Assembly (NCBI RefSeq): GCF_021129235.1
Contig: NZ_JAJOMA010000002.1
Coordinates: 356,808-420,807 of the forward strand
Length of the DNA: 64,000 bases
Reading direction: 5' to 3'
DNA from: Kineosporia mesophila
GTDB taxonomy: Bacteria; Actinomycetota; Actinomycetes; Actinomycetales; Kineosporiaceae
Below are positions 23,005 to 31,855 of this stretch, piece after piece. Position 1 is the first letter of the stretch; each line of letters begins with the position of its first letter. A program made the position numbers and the translations under genes. Under the pieces are notes generated by a model. That model did not search any database and was not told where the DNA came from. It saw only the letters and a list, made by a program, of their open reading frames with translations.

Positions 23005-23017
23005 CCCGCTCAGCGCA
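22997..23017. terminator. Hairpin covering both convergent stop codons
   Basis: TGCGCTGA-CCCGC-TCAGCGCA: perfect 8-bp arms that contain the stop codons of the multicopper oxidase (TGA, plus) and the XRE regulator (minus), whose genes lie only 5 bp apart. Confidence 0.5.
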
Positions 23018-23873
23018 GGACGGCCGTCCAGCTCGACAGGAGCCTCAGGGCGTCCTCGGAAGGGGTGCCGGGCTCGGCGGTGTACATCAGCAGGGTCAGG
23101 CCCGGATCGGCGGTCAGGGCCGTGCTCTCGAAGGGCAGGTCCAGCTCACCCACCACGGGGTGATGCAGACGCTGCCGCCCGCTGGTGCGGAACGACACGT
23201 CGTGGCGGGCCCAGCGGGTGCGGAACTCCTGGCTGCCGGCGGAGATCTCGTCGACCAGGCCGGTCAGCACCCGGTCGCAGGGCTGCTGCCCGGACCCGGC
23301 CAGGAGCCGGCCCGTGACGTCGTCGGCCACAGCGTCCCAGTCCGGCCAGAAGGTGCGGGCCGCCGGGTCGAGGAAGACGGACCGGGCCAGGTTGAGCCGG
23401 TCGCCCCCGGGGGCCGGCGGCTGCAGCAGGGCCCGGCCCAGGGCATTGGTGCCGATCACGTCGAGATACCCGTTGTGCACCAGCGCCGCGGTGGTGGTCA
23501 TCGAGTCGAGGATGCGCTGCACCGGCGGCCGGAGCCGGAGCGGGACGGTGACCGGGGCACACGCGATGGTCCCGGCCCGCAGCAGATCCAGCAGATGAGC
23601 GTACTCGGCACCGCTGAGCCGCAGGGCCCGGCTGATGCCCTCCAGCACGCTCTGCGACACGTGGGTGGCATCGCCGCGCTCGAGCCGGATGTAGTACTCG
23701 ACGCTGATCCCGGCCAGGGCCGCGACCTCCTCACGGCGCAGGCCCTTCACCCGCCGGTGGCCGCTCACGGCGGGCAGGCCCGCCTGCTCCGGGGTGAGCC
23801 GATCACGCCGGGTCGAGAGGAACTCCCGCACCTGGCGGCGCATCTGCGCCTGAGCCCGTGGACCGCTTCCCAT
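23010..23873 (-). CDS. XRE regulator with MmyB-like ligand domain
   Basis: 287 residues. N-terminal helix-turn-helix: RRVKGLRREEVAALAGISVEYYIRLERG. The C-terminal ~180 residues follow the MmyB-like layout (LDSMTTTAALVHNGYLDVIGTN, NLARSVFLDP, FRTRWARHDV, GELDLPFE, TLLMYTAEPGTPSEDAL). This architecture usually controls a divergently transcribed short-chain dehydrogenase, exactly as here (next gene starts 177 bp away on the other strand). Related domains may bind fatty-acid-like ligands. Confidence 0.92.
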   Translation of the reverse strand: MGSGPRAQAQMRRQVREFLSTRRDRLTPEQAGLPAVSGHRRVKGLRREEVAALAGISVEYYIRLERGDATHVSQSVLEGISRALRLSGAEYAHLLDLLRAGTIACAPVTVPLRLRPPVQRILDSMTTTAALVHNGYLDVIGTNALGRALLQPPAPGGDRLNLARSVFLDPAARTFWPDWDAVADDVTGRLLAGSGQQPCDRVLTGLVDEISAGSQEFRTRWARHDVSFRTSGRQRLHHPVVGELDLPFESTALTADPGLTLLMYTAEPGTPSEDALRLLSSWTAVLR

Positions 23874-24050
23874 GACGGGACGATACGTCGGCCGGCTCCC
23901 GTCCAGACAGTCACCCGCAGTACCCCTGTCGCAGAATCTGTCGCGCCCGACCCGGCCCCGCTTGGCTGGTGAGGGCCCCTCCGGGACCCGGGACCGACGT
24001 CCACCATCGGATGTTCGGCCCGTCGACGGGACATTTCACGAGGAGATGCC

Positions 24051-25034
24051 GTGAGCGCATCACAGACCAAGCTCCACTCCGGGTTCGGCGCGAGCAGCAC
24101 CACGGACCAGGTGCTCGACGGGGTCGACCTGTCCGGCTCCGTGGCGATCGTCACCGGGGGCTACTCCGGGATCGGGCTGGCGACGACCCGGGCGCTCGCC
24201 GCCGCCGGCGCGCACGTCGTGGTGCCGGCCCGCAGGCCCGACAGTGCGCGCACCGCGCTCGCCGGGATCGACGGGGTCGAGGTGGACGAGCTGGATCTGG
24301 CCGACCTGACGAGTGTGGCCGATTTCGCCGACCGGTTCCTGGCCTCCGGGCGTGGCCTGGACCTCCTGATCGGATCGGCCGGGATCATGGCGCCGCCCCT
24401 GGAGCGCGTCGGCCCGGGCTGGGAGTCACAGTTCGCCACCAACCACCTCGGGCACTTCGCCCTGGTCAACCGGCTCCGGCCGGTGCTGGAGGACGCGGGT
24501 GGGGCCCGGGTGGTCTCTGTCTCCTCCCGGGCCCACCGGTTCGGTGGCCTGCGCTGGGACGACCCGCAGTTCCGGGCGGGTGAGTACGACAAGTGGGCCG
24601 CGTACGCCCAGGCCAAGACCGCCAACGTGCTGTTCGCGGTGCAGCTGGACGCCCTCGGTGCGGACGCGGGTGTGCGGGCCTTCTCGGTGCACCCGGGCAC
24701 GATCGACACCCGGTTGCAGCGGCATCTGCCGCTGGCCGAGATGGTGGCCATGGGCTGGGCGAACGAGGACGGCTCGTTCCCGCACCCCGACAGCATGAAG
24801 ACGCCGGAGCAGGGGGCGGCGACCTCGGTGTGGGCGGCTACGTCGCCGCAGCTGAAGAATCTCGGCGGGGTCTACCTCGAAGACGTCGACGTCGCCGGGA
24901 TCACCGACGCGGCAGACCTTCTCGACATGTCGGTGGGTGGGGTCGCGGCGCTCGCGATCGATCCCGGGCAGGCCGCCCGGCTGTGGACGCTGTCGGCCGA
25001 ACTCACCGGGGAGGACGCTTTCGGCGCGCGCTGA
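24051..25034 (+). CDS. Short-chain dehydrogenase/reductase
   Basis: 327 residues from GTG 24051 with GAGGAG upstream. NAD(P) site TGGYSGIGLATTRAL, then NNAG-like GSAGIM, catalytic Ser in VVSVSSRAHR and YAQAKTAN (YxxxK). This long SDR type, with HPGTIDTRLQRHLP, resembles the retinol-dehydrogenase-like or light-dependent protochlorophyllide-reductase-like oxidoreductases common in actinomycetes beside MmyB-type regulators. The substrate is unknown. Confidence 0.9.
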   Translation: MSASQTKLHSGFGASSTTDQVLDGVDLSGSVAIVTGGYSGIGLATTRALAAAGAHVVVPARRPDSARTALAGIDGVEVDELDLADLTSVADFADRFLASGRGLDLLIGSAGIMAPPLERVGPGWESQFATNHLGHFALVNRLRPVLEDAGGARVVSVSSRAHRFGGLRWDDPQFRAGEYDKWAAYAQAKTANVLFAVQLDALGADAGVRAFSVHPGTIDTRLQRHLPLAEMVAMGWANEDGSFPHPDSMKTPEQGAATSVWAATSPQLKNLGGVYLEDVDVAGITDAADLLDMSVGGVAALAIDPGQAARLWTLSAELTGEDAFGAR

Positions 25035-25040
25035 GGCGGC

Positions 25041-25076
25041 GAAAGCCCCCGGGGACGGGCGTTCCCGGGGGCTTTC
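25041..25076. terminator. Bidirectional terminator
   Basis: GAAAGCCCCCGGGG... / ...CCCGGGGGCTTTC hairpin between the convergent SDR and sugar-dehydrogenase genes. The GAAAG/CTTTC ends give short A/T tails on both strands. Confidence 0.8.
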
Positions 25077-25091
25077 GGGCGTTCAGCTCCG

Positions 25092-27176
25092 TCAGCTGCC
25101 CAGAGCGATGTGATAGATCCTCTCGTCACTGTTGTTCGCGATGCTGTCCTTGTCGCCGTTGTTGGTGGTGGTGAGCCAGATGCCACCGTCCGGCGCCGGT
25201 TCGACCGTGCGCAGCCGCCCGTAGGTGCCGTTGAAATAGATCTGTACGCCGGTCAGTTCGCTGCCGCTGATGACCTCGCGGTACAGGCGGGTGCCACGGG
25301 CGCAGGCCACGTACAGCACGTCGCGCACCACCGTGATCCCGGAGCACGACCCGTCGGCGGTGGAGTACGTGCGCTTCGGGGCGATGTACCCGGCCGTGCC
25401 GCAGGTGCCACTGGTGCCCTCGCAGGCCGGCCAGCCGTAGTTGCCGCCCTTGGTGATCAGGTTGGTCTCGTCCATGATCGAGTTACCGAACTCCTGCTCC
25501 CAGAGCCGCCCCTGGGAGTCGAAGGCCAGCCCCTGCGGGTTGCGGTGCCCGTAGCTCCAGACGTAGTTGCCGAACGGGTTGTCGCTGGGCACACTGCCGT
25601 CTTCGTTGAGGCGTAGGACCTTTCCGTTCAGGCTGGCCGTGTTCTGCGCGTTGTCGCCGTTCTGGGCGTCACCGGTGCTGGCGTAGAGCTTGCCGTCCGG
25701 GCCGAACCGCAGCCGCCCGCCGTCGTGGAACTTGTTACGCAGGATGCCGCTGAGCAGGACCTGCTCGGAACCGGTGTCGAGCTTGCCGTCGGTCAGTTTG
25801 ATCCGGACGATCCGGTTGTCGGTCGGGGAGGTGTGCATGATGTAGAGCCAGTGGTCGGTGGCGTAGCTCGGTGAGACGGCCAGGCCCATCAGGCCGCCCT
25901 CGCCGTCGGTGCTCTCCACGTTCGGCACGGTACCCACCGTGGTCTTCGTGCCGGTGTTGGGGTCGAGCCGGACGATGTCGTGGGCGTCGCGGCGGTTGTA
26001 GAGGATCGTGCCGTCGGGCAGGGTGACCAGGCCCCACGGGATGTCGGTGTCGGTGGTCACCTGGGTGACCGCGCAGACCGGGTTGCTACAGGTCGCGCCG
26101 GTGGTGACCGAGACCGCGCCGCTGGGGTCCGAGACGTTCTGCTGCCCGTCGCGGGCCGTCACGGTGTAGCTGTACGTGGTGTTCGGGGCCAGCCCGCTGT
26201 CGATGAACGAGGTGGCCGGCGGAACCGTCCCGGTGCCGGTCACGGTGCCCGCCAGGGTGCCGCTGCGGTGGATGTCGTAGGCCCGCACCCCCTGGTTGTC
26301 CTTGGCCGCAGTCCATTTCAGCGTCACCGAGGTGCCGGAGGACGCACTGGTCAGCCCGGTCGGGACGGTCGGCTTTTCGGTGTCGACCTGGCAGGGCGGT
26401 GGGCTGATCGACACGGTGCTGCTGGCCTGGGACACGTTGCCGGCGGCGTCGCGGGCGTTGACGTACAGCCCCCAGGTGGTGCCGCCGACCACGGTCAGAC
26501 TGGTGGACAGCGTCGTCCCGCCGACCGACGTCATCAGCTGACCGTCGTGGTAGATGTCGTAGAAGGCCACCGCGACGTTGTCGTTCGCCGCGGTCCAGGC
26601 GAACGTGACCGAGTCGCAGAGCAGATCGCTGACCCGGGCGTTGCCGGGCACGCTCGGTGGTTCGGTGTCAGCGGCACCCAGCGACGTCGTCCACTGCTGG
26701 TTCGCGCCGCCGTTACAGGTCCACAGATCGACCAGGGTGCTGTTGGCGACCGCGGCCCCGGCGACATCCAGGCAGAGTCCCGACTGCACGCCGGTGATCG
26801 AGCCGTCGGAGCGGATCTTCCACCGCTGGTTCGCGCCGCCGTTGCAGGTGTAGATCTGCACCTTCGCACCGGCCGTCGTGCTCTGCGCGGCGACGTCCAG
26901 GCACATCGGGGAGTCGTAGACCCGCAGCTCACCGGCATCGGTGAAGGTCCAGGCCTGGTTCGCTTTTCCCTGGCAGTCGTAGATGTTGACGCCGGTGCCG
27001 GAGGCCGTGGCCTCGCCGATGACGTCGAGGCACCGCCCGGAGGCCACGCCGGTGATGCTCGAACCGGTCACGGCGCGGGCCGGCAGGGCCACCACCGCCG
27101 ACACCCCGGCCAGGGCCGCGAGCAGTGCGGCCAGCCCGATCAGGAAACTTTTTCGCCCACGCTGAAGGATTGTCAA
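25092..27176 (-). CDS. Secreted ricin-FN3-FN3-sugar dehydrogenase
   Basis: 694 residues from TTG 27176, preceded by AGAGAGG. A Sec signal (SFLIGLAALLAALAGVSAVVALPARA) is followed by a three-fold ricin B lectin domain (repeats with CLDV...YDCQGKANQAW, IYTCNGGANQRW, LWTCNGGANQQW). Two fibronectin-III domains follow (PPSVPGNARVSDL..., KPTVPTGLTSASSGT...). The C-terminal ~320 residues are a soluble glucose/sorbosone dehydrogenase-type beta-propeller (PWGLVTLPDGTILYNRRDA, FHDGGRLRFGPDGKLYASTGD, SYGHRNPQGLAFD), usually PQQ- or Ca-dependent. It probably oxidises sugars while held on polysaccharide by the lectin. No PQQ genes are nearby. Confidence 0.92.
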   Translation of the reverse strand: MTILQRGRKSFLIGLAALLAALAGVSAVVALPARAVTGSSITGVASGRCLDVIGEATASGTGVNIYDCQGKANQAWTFTDAGELRVYDSPMCLDVAAQSTTAGAKVQIYTCNGGANQRWKIRSDGSITGVQSGLCLDVAGAAVANSTLVDLWTCNGGANQQWTTSLGAADTEPPSVPGNARVSDLLCDSVTFAWTAANDNVAVAFYDIYHDGQLMTSVGGTTLSTSLTVVGGTTWGLYVNARDAAGNVSQASSTVSISPPPCQVDTEKPTVPTGLTSASSGTSVTLKWTAAKDNQGVRAYDIHRSGTLAGTVTGTGTVPPATSFIDSGLAPNTTYSYTVTARDGQQNVSDPSGAVSVTTGATCSNPVCAVTQVTTDTDIPWGLVTLPDGTILYNRRDAHDIVRLDPNTGTKTTVGTVPNVESTDGEGGLMGLAVSPSYATDHWLYIMHTSPTDNRIVRIKLTDGKLDTGSEQVLLSGILRNKFHDGGRLRFGPDGKLYASTGDAQNGDNAQNTASLNGKVLRLNEDGSVPSDNPFGNYVWSYGHRNPQGLAFDSQGRLWEQEFGNSIMDETNLITKGGNYGWPACEGTSGTCGTAGYIAPKRTYSTADGSCSGITVVRDVLYVACARGTRLYREVISGSELTGVQIYFNGTYGRLRTVEPAPDGGIWLTTTNNGDKDSIANNSDERIYHIALGS

Positions 27177-27292
27177 CGGGAACCTCTCTCGGGAGTGACG
27201 TTCGCGGTAGGCGTGTGACCGCCAGAACTGTTGCTCCGAAACGTCTCTCGACGTGAAGTCCCGTTTGTACCGGTTCGGACCTTAGGTGGGCG

Positions 27293-27871
27293 TCAGATCG
27301 GTGATATGGGCTCGTGCACGGTGAGGGCACTCGCCAGGTCCAGGTCGGTCGTCGTGCCGCTCACGCCCGCCCGGGACAGCAGAGTGGCCCCCAGGGCGGT
27401 ACTCCAGAAGGTCCGGACCTCCAGTGCCAGAGCGCGTTCCGCACTCCAGCCCCGGGCCGTGGTGATCGCCTGGAGATACCGCTCGGACTGGCGGAACAGC
27501 AGCTGGAGGTGCGTGTCGACGACCTGCGACAGCTCCGGGCGGGCGATCGCCGCGGCCAGGGCCCGGGAGACCGCCGGCAGCGACGGCATGGCCAGCACCG
27601 CCCGGGCCGTGTTGCGGCGGAAGGCTTCCGCGTCGCCCGCCCGCCGGCCGACCTTCTCGACGCGCTTGGCGTCGTGCAGCAGGCCGAGGAAGGCCGCGTG
27701 CACCATCAGGGAGTCCTTCGACCCGAAGTGGTGCGTGATCTGGTTCGGGTAGACCCCCGCGGCCCTGGCGATCTCGGCCACGCTCAGGTCGGCCCCCCGC
27801 CGCTGGAGGCACAGCTCCGCGGTGACGGTCATGATCCGGTGACGCGTGGTCGTGCCTCTTCTCGCCGCCAT
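27293..27871 (-). CDS. TetR-family repressor
   Basis: 192 residues from ATG 27871. Helix-turn-helix: RHRIMTVTAELCLQRRGADL, VAEIARAAGVYPNQITHHFG. The C-terminal part (SLMVHAAFLGLLHDAKRVEK, WSTALGATLLSRAGV) is a helical effector domain. It is divergent from a beta-ketoacyl synthase gene, with two 15-bp palindromes in the 63-bp gap, which makes that gene the likely target and suggests autoregulation. Confidence 0.9.
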   Translation of the reverse strand: MAARRGTTTRHRIMTVTAELCLQRRGADLSVAEIARAAGVYPNQITHHFGSKDSLMVHAAFLGLLHDAKRVEKVGRRAGDAEAFRRNTARAVLAMPSLPAVSRALAAAIARPELSQVVDTHLQLLFRQSERYLQAITTARGWSAERALALEVRTFWSTALGATLLSRAGVSGTTTDLDLASALTVHEPISPI

Positions 27872-27879
27872 GAGCTGAA

Positions 27880-27894
27880 TTGTATGTGATACAA
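27880..27894. promoter_or_regulatory. TetR operator 1 (TTGTATGTGATACAA)
   Basis: 6-bp arms TTGTAT/ATACAA around 3 bp. It shares half sites with operator 2, and the centres are 28 bp apart. It sits just before the TetR start codon. Confidence 0.75.
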
Positions 27895-27907
27895 CTCGGG
27901 CTTCAAT

Positions 27908-27922
27908 TTGTATGACATACAA
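27908..27922. promoter_or_regulatory. TetR operator 2 (TTGTATGACATACAA)
   Basis: 7-bp arms TTGTATG/CATACAA around one base. It ends at the ribosome-binding site of the beta-ketoacyl synthase gene. Confidence 0.8.
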
Positions 27923-27934
27923 GGAGTGGGAATC

Positions 27935-29143
27935 GTGGCATCGCAGGTCGTGGTGACGGGTATCGGAGCGATCACCCCCTTGGGAGGAGACGCGGCCTCG
28001 ACCTGGGAGGCGTTGCTGGCGGGGCGGTCGGGCATCGTGACCGGCCGTCTTGAGCACGTCGGGGACTTCACCGCGGGGCTGATGGCCGTCGACCCGGCCG
28101 ATCTGCTGCCGGCGGTGAGGGCCAGAACGCTCGACCGGTCGCAGCAGGCCGCCCTGGTCGCGGCCCGGGAGGCCTGGCACGACGCCGGGGCCCCGGACGT
28201 CGACCCGCACCGGTTCGCCACCTGCGTCGGTACCGGGATCGGGGGGATGGCGAGCCTGCTGCGGGAAGACGACAAGCTCGAGAACGCTGGGGTGCGACGG
28301 GTTTCGCCCCGCACGGTGCCCCTGCTCATGCCCAACGCCGCATCGGCCGCGGTCAGTATCGAGTTCGGCGCGCGGGCGGGTGTCTACACGCCGGTCTCGG
28401 CCTGTGCCTCGGGGGCGGAGGCGCTGGCGCTGGGGGCCCGGCTGATCCGGGCCGGGGAGGTGGACATCGTCGTCGCCGGGGGCACCGACGCCGCCGTCGC
28501 GCCGATCACGGTGGCGGGATTCCGCCAGACCCGCGGTCTTTCGCAGTACGCCGGGGATCCGGCGGACGCGTCCCGGCCGTTCGCCGCCGATCGCGACGGT
28601 TTCGTGCTGGCCGAGGGGGCCGGCTGCGTGGTGCTGGAGAGCGCTGACCACGCGAGAGGACGAGGCGCCCGGATCCGGGGCGTGCTCGCCGGGGCGGGGG
28701 TCGCCTCGGACGCCCACCACATGACCGCCCCGGCCCCCGACGGCTCGGGTCAGGTCGCGGCGATGCGGAAGGCCCTGTCCCAGGCCGGGCTCGACCCCTC
28801 GGAGATCGGGCATGTCAACGCGCACGCCACCGGAACCCCGGTCGGGGACATCGCCGAGGCCCTGGCCATCCGCGAGGTCTTCGGGCGGGCCACCGTCACC
28901 GCGCCCAAGGCCGCGCTCGGGCACCTGTTCGGCGGGGCCGGGGCGGTCGAGGCGATCATCGCCCTGCTCAGCATCGAGCACGGCGTCCTCCCGCCCACCC
29001 GCAACCTGTCCGCAGCCGGCGTCGACCCCGAGATCGGCCTGGACGTGGTCACCCGGCGCCGCGAGATCGCCCAGCGGGCAGTGCTCAGCAACTCCTTCGG
29101 CTTCGGTGGGCAGAACGTGTCGCTGGTGCTGTCGGGGAATTGA
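27935..29143 (+). CDS. Beta-ketoacyl-ACP synthase II (FabF-like)
   Basis: 402 residues from GTG 27935, with AAGGAG 8 nt upstream. Thiolase-fold condensing enzyme with an intact Cys-His-His triad: C157 (VSACASGAEAL), H297 (NAHATGTPVGD) and H330 (ALGHLFGGAG). GFGGQNVSLVL closes the protein. It elongates acyl-ACP with malonyl-ACP. It stands alone, without FabD, FabH or ACP, and is under its own TetR with two operators, so it is unlikely to be the housekeeping FabF. A role in altering membrane lipid composition or making a specialised acyl chain is inference. Confidence 0.92.
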   Translation: MASQVVVTGIGAITPLGGDAASTWEALLAGRSGIVTGRLEHVGDFTAGLMAVDPADLLPAVRARTLDRSQQAALVAAREAWHDAGAPDVDPHRFATCVGTGIGGMASLLREDDKLENAGVRRVSPRTVPLLMPNAASAAVSIEFGARAGVYTPVSACASGAEALALGARLIRAGEVDIVVAGGTDAAVAPITVAGFRQTRGLSQYAGDPADASRPFAADRDGFVLAEGAGCVVLESADHARGRGARIRGVLAGAGVASDAHHMTAPAPDGSGQVAAMRKALSQAGLDPSEIGHVNAHATGTPVGDIAEALAIREVFGRATVTAPKAALGHLFGGAGAVEAIIALLSIEHGVLPPTRNLSAAGVDPEIGLDVVTRRREIAQRAVLSNSFGFGGQNVSLVLSGN

Positions 29144-29296
29144 GGACGAGGTACCCGGCGGTTCCTTTATGGTTACCGGTCGCGAACGGGAGAAAGGCCT
29201 GTGAAGGTGAGCAACCGCGTCCACCATCTGGGGTTCTGGCCGCTCTGATCGGTTGACTACCCAACGGTCTCGTTCCCTGGCGGTGGTCTCTCGGCC

Positions 29297-30013
29297 ATGA
29301 TCCGCCTCATGCGTCTTCGCCTGATCACGTCCCTCGCGCCCGCGGTTCTCGTGCTGTCGGCGATCGCGGCGTCGCCGGCGCAGGCCGATGCCGGTGACGT
29401 GACCGGGGGCCGGATCTCGGTGCCCAGCGTCGTGACGACGACCGCCAGGTGCACCAAAGTGCCTGTCTCCTGGGACCTGAGCGCCCTGCCGGCCGAATCG
29501 TCCTGGAAGCTCGCCCTGAAGTCCGACGTCGGCGGCAGCATTGCCGCGAGCGGTACCGGCCCGGGGAAGGGCAGCGACACGGTGCAGTGGTGCCAGGCCG
29601 ACAAGCCCGGCACGTTCCACGTGACCGGCACGCTGCAGGTGAACGACGTGAACCAGGAACCGGTTGCCGCTGATGAGATCAACCTGACCTTCAAGACCCG
29701 GCGGATGACCACGAAGGCCACGATCACGATCGGGGACAGCACCCCGAAGGTCGAGCAGGGCACCAATGTGCGGGGCTGCGTCACCGTGGGCGCCAAGCGC
29801 CGGGCCGGGCGGGCCGTCGCGGTCGAGTACCGCTGGATCAAGAACAAGAAGTGGTCACGGATCGCCAACACCGCGACCGGCACCACCGGCTGCTACACCC
29901 AGGCGGTGGCCGCGACCGGCACCGGAACCTACTTGATCCGGGTGCGGGTGCCGGGCGACAGCATCTCGAAAACCGGCCTGTCGAAGGTTATCCGGATCAA
30001 GGTGCACTCCTGA
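29297..30013 (+). CDS. Secreted protein of unknown function
   Basis: 238 residues. Sec signal: RLRLITSLAPAVLVLSAIAASPAQA. The mature part is beta-rich with Ser/Thr/Gly-rich strands, and holds four cysteines that could form two disulfides (TARCTKV with VQWCQA; VRGCVTV with TGCYTQ). The last ~90 residues (TKATITIGDSTPKVEQGTNV ... TYLIRVRVPGDSI) look like an immunoglobulin-like repeat. It is convergent with the alcohol dehydrogenase (8-bp gap) and has no informative neighbour. Confidence 0.7.
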   Translation: MIRLMRLRLITSLAPAVLVLSAIAASPAQADAGDVTGGRISVPSVVTTTARCTKVPVSWDLSALPAESSWKLALKSDVGGSIAASGTGPGKGSDTVQWCQADKPGTFHVTGTLQVNDVNQEPVAADEINLTFKTRRMTTKATITIGDSTPKVEQGTNVRGCVTVGAKRRAGRAVAVEYRWIKNKKWSRIANTATGTTGCYTQAVAATGTGTYLIRVRVPGDSISKTGLSKVIRIKVHS

Positions 30014-30021
30014 CCGGTGGT

Positions 30022-31053
30022 TTACCGGGCCATGTCCACGACGAACCGGAACGCGACGTCGCCCCGGTCAAGCCGCTCCAGTGCGGAGTTGATCTGTGAC
30101 GGGGCCACCATCTCCACGTCGGCGGTGATCTGGTGGTCGACGCAGAACTGCAGCATCTCGCGGGTCTCGACGGTGCCACCGGCGCCCGACCCGGCGATCG
30201 AGCGGCGCATCGCCAGGGCGAACGGGGCCACGTCGAAGCTGCTGGGCAGGCCCAGCGAGCACAGGGTGCCGTTCATCTTCAGGGCCTGTACGAACGGCGT
30301 CATCGGGTAGGTCGCCGAGACGGTGTCCAGCAGGAAGTCGAAACGGTTGGCCTGGGCGGCCATCTGGGTCTCGGAGCGGGACATCACCACCTCGTGGGCG
30401 CCGAGGGCCAGCGCGGCGTCGGCCTTGGACTGCGAGGTGGTGAAGGCCACCACCTCGGCGCCCATCGCGCGGGCGAACTTGATGCCCAGATGCCCCAGCC
30501 CGCCGATCCCGATCACCCCGACGGTGGAGCCCGGCCCGATGTTCCAGTGGCGCAGTGGTGAGTACGTGGTGATGCCCGCGCACAGCAGGGGAGCGGCCGC
30601 GGCCGGGTCCAGCCCGTCCGGCACCCGGTGCACGAAACGTTCGTCGCAGACCACGGAATCGGCGAAACCGCCCCGCGTGGGAGAGCCGTCGACCCGGTCG
30701 GGCACACCGTAGGCGCCGGTGGCGCCCTCGAGGCAGTAGGTCTCCAGCCCGGCGAGGCAGGGTTCGCAGGTCCGGCAGGAGTCGACGACGGGGCCGACGG
30801 CCACGAGGTCACCGACTGCCAATGAGTGGACGCCGGAGCCCACCTGCGTCACCCGGCCCACCATCTCGTGTCCGGGGACCATCGGGAAGGACTGGCCCCA
30901 GGGGCCGATCATGTGGATGTCCGTGTGGCAGATCCCGCAGAACTGCACGTCGAACACCACGTCGTGCTCGCGGGGCGTGCGCTGTTCGTAGGTCCAGGGT
31001 TCGAGGGGAGCGCCGGAGGTGAGGGCGGCGTAGGCGTTGACGGTGCGGCTCAT
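30022..31053 (-). CDS. Zinc-dependent NAD(P) alcohol dehydrogenase (YahK/CAD-like)
   Basis: 343 residues. Catalytic zinc ligands in CGICHTDIHM and GHEMVGRV; structural zinc cysteines in DSCRTCEPCLAGLETYC; Rossmann loop VGVIGIGGLGHLGIKFARAMG. This is the cinnamyl-alcohol-dehydrogenase-like branch that reduces aldehydes with NADPH. It is divergent from a TetR gene, with two shared operators between them, so aldehyde-inducible detoxification is the simplest reading. Confidence 0.93.
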   Translation of the reverse strand: MSRTVNAYAALTSGAPLEPWTYEQRTPREHDVVFDVQFCGICHTDIHMIGPWGQSFPMVPGHEMVGRVTQVGSGVHSLAVGDLVAVGPVVDSCRTCEPCLAGLETYCLEGATGAYGVPDRVDGSPTRGGFADSVVCDERFVHRVPDGLDPAAAAPLLCAGITTYSPLRHWNIGPGSTVGVIGIGGLGHLGIKFARAMGAEVVAFTTSQSKADAALALGAHEVVMSRSETQMAAQANRFDFLLDTVSATYPMTPFVQALKMNGTLCSLGLPSSFDVAPFALAMRRSIAGSGAGGTVETREMLQFCVDHQITADVEMVAPSQINSALERLDRGDVAFRFVVDMAR

Positions 31054-31082
31054 GGTTCTTCTTCCGTCTCTCGGCGAGCTAT

Positions 31083-31140
31083 GTAACCAACTAGTTGTAA
31101 ACCATAGGACGAGGCGACCCCGTTGGCAACCAACTAGTTA
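31083..31140. promoter_or_regulatory. Two operators around AACCAACTAGTT
   Basis: CAACTAGTTG at 31088-31097 and CAACTAGTTA at 31131-31140, both preceded by AAC, centres 43 bp apart. They lie in the 105-bp gap between the alcohol dehydrogenase (minus) and TetR (plus) genes. They probably bind that TetR. Confidence 0.75.
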
Positions 31141-31158
31141 CCTACTACTCTGGACGGC

Positions 31159-31710
31159 ATGGTGAGGGATGCTGCGGGCACGAGGCGACGCATCCTCGAC
31201 GCCGCCATTGCCGAGTTCTCCGCCTACGGCATCGCCGGCGCGCGGATCGACCGGGTGGCCGAGGCCTCCGGCAGCAACAAGGCGATGATCTACAAGTACT
31301 TCGGCAGCAAGAGCCAGCTGTTCGACGCCGTCTTCGACGCGATCGTGGTGCAGACCGTCGACGCCGTCCCCATCGACGGCGACGACCTGCCCGAGTACGT
31401 CGTGCGGCTGTGGGACCGGCACCGCGCCCACCCGGAGCCGCAGCGGGTGGGGCTGTGGGACGAACTCGAGCGCTCGTCCGAGGGGATGCGGGCCGAGGCG
31501 GTCGTCGAGGCCGCCCGGATCAAGGTCGCAGCTGTCGGCGATGCCCAGCGCCGGGGCGTGGTGAGCGCCGCCATCGCGCCCCAGGAACTCCTGGACCTGC
31601 TCCTGGCCCTGAGCCGCAGCGGCCTGGCCCCACCGGTCAGCGACGAGGAGGCCGACCGGTACCGGGACGCGCTGAGAGTGGCGGCCCGGAAGCTGATTCA
31701 GCCGGGCTGA
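31159..31710 (+). CDS. TetR-family repressor of the divergent alcohol dehydrogenase
   Basis: 183 residues. Helix-turn-helix: TRRRILDAAIAEFSAYGIAG, IDRVAEASGSNKAMIYKYFGSK. The C-terminal part resembles the AcrR-type TetR C-domain found beside alcohol dehydrogenases. The divergent layout and the two AACCAACTAGTT operators in the intergenic gap support local autoregulation and control of the dehydrogenase. Confidence 0.92.
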   Translation: MVRDAAGTRRRILDAAIAEFSAYGIAGARIDRVAEASGSNKAMIYKYFGSKSQLFDAVFDAIVVQTVDAVPIDGDDLPEYVVRLWDRHRAHPEPQRVGLWDELERSSEGMRAEAVVEAARIKVAAVGDAQRRGVVSAAIAPQELLDLLLALSRSGLAPPVSDEEADRYRDALRVAARKLIQPG

Positions 31711-31801
31711 CATCTCCCGGCTCCCGCCCCGGGGTGCCGAACGGTGCAGGAATCGAGCACCGAGAACGAGCGTTGCGGGCCGGTGCCGAGGCACAACGAG
31801 A

Positions 31802-31829
31802 ACGGCAGGCCCGGGGTGGGGCCTGCCGT
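31802..31829. terminator. Bidirectional terminator
   Basis: ACGGCAGGCCC / GGGCCTGCCGT 11-bp arms with a short loop, between the convergent TetR and membrane-protein genes. Confidence 0.8.
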
Positions 31830-31855
31830 CGTGTGTTCGTGCGTGCGGTTCGCCG

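Noticed and set aside
27872..29620. Long minus-strand extension of the TetR protein through the ketosynthase gene
   Set aside because: The TetR domain starts at ATG 27871; everything upstream in that frame is antisense to the beta-ketoacyl synthase with its intact catalytic triad.
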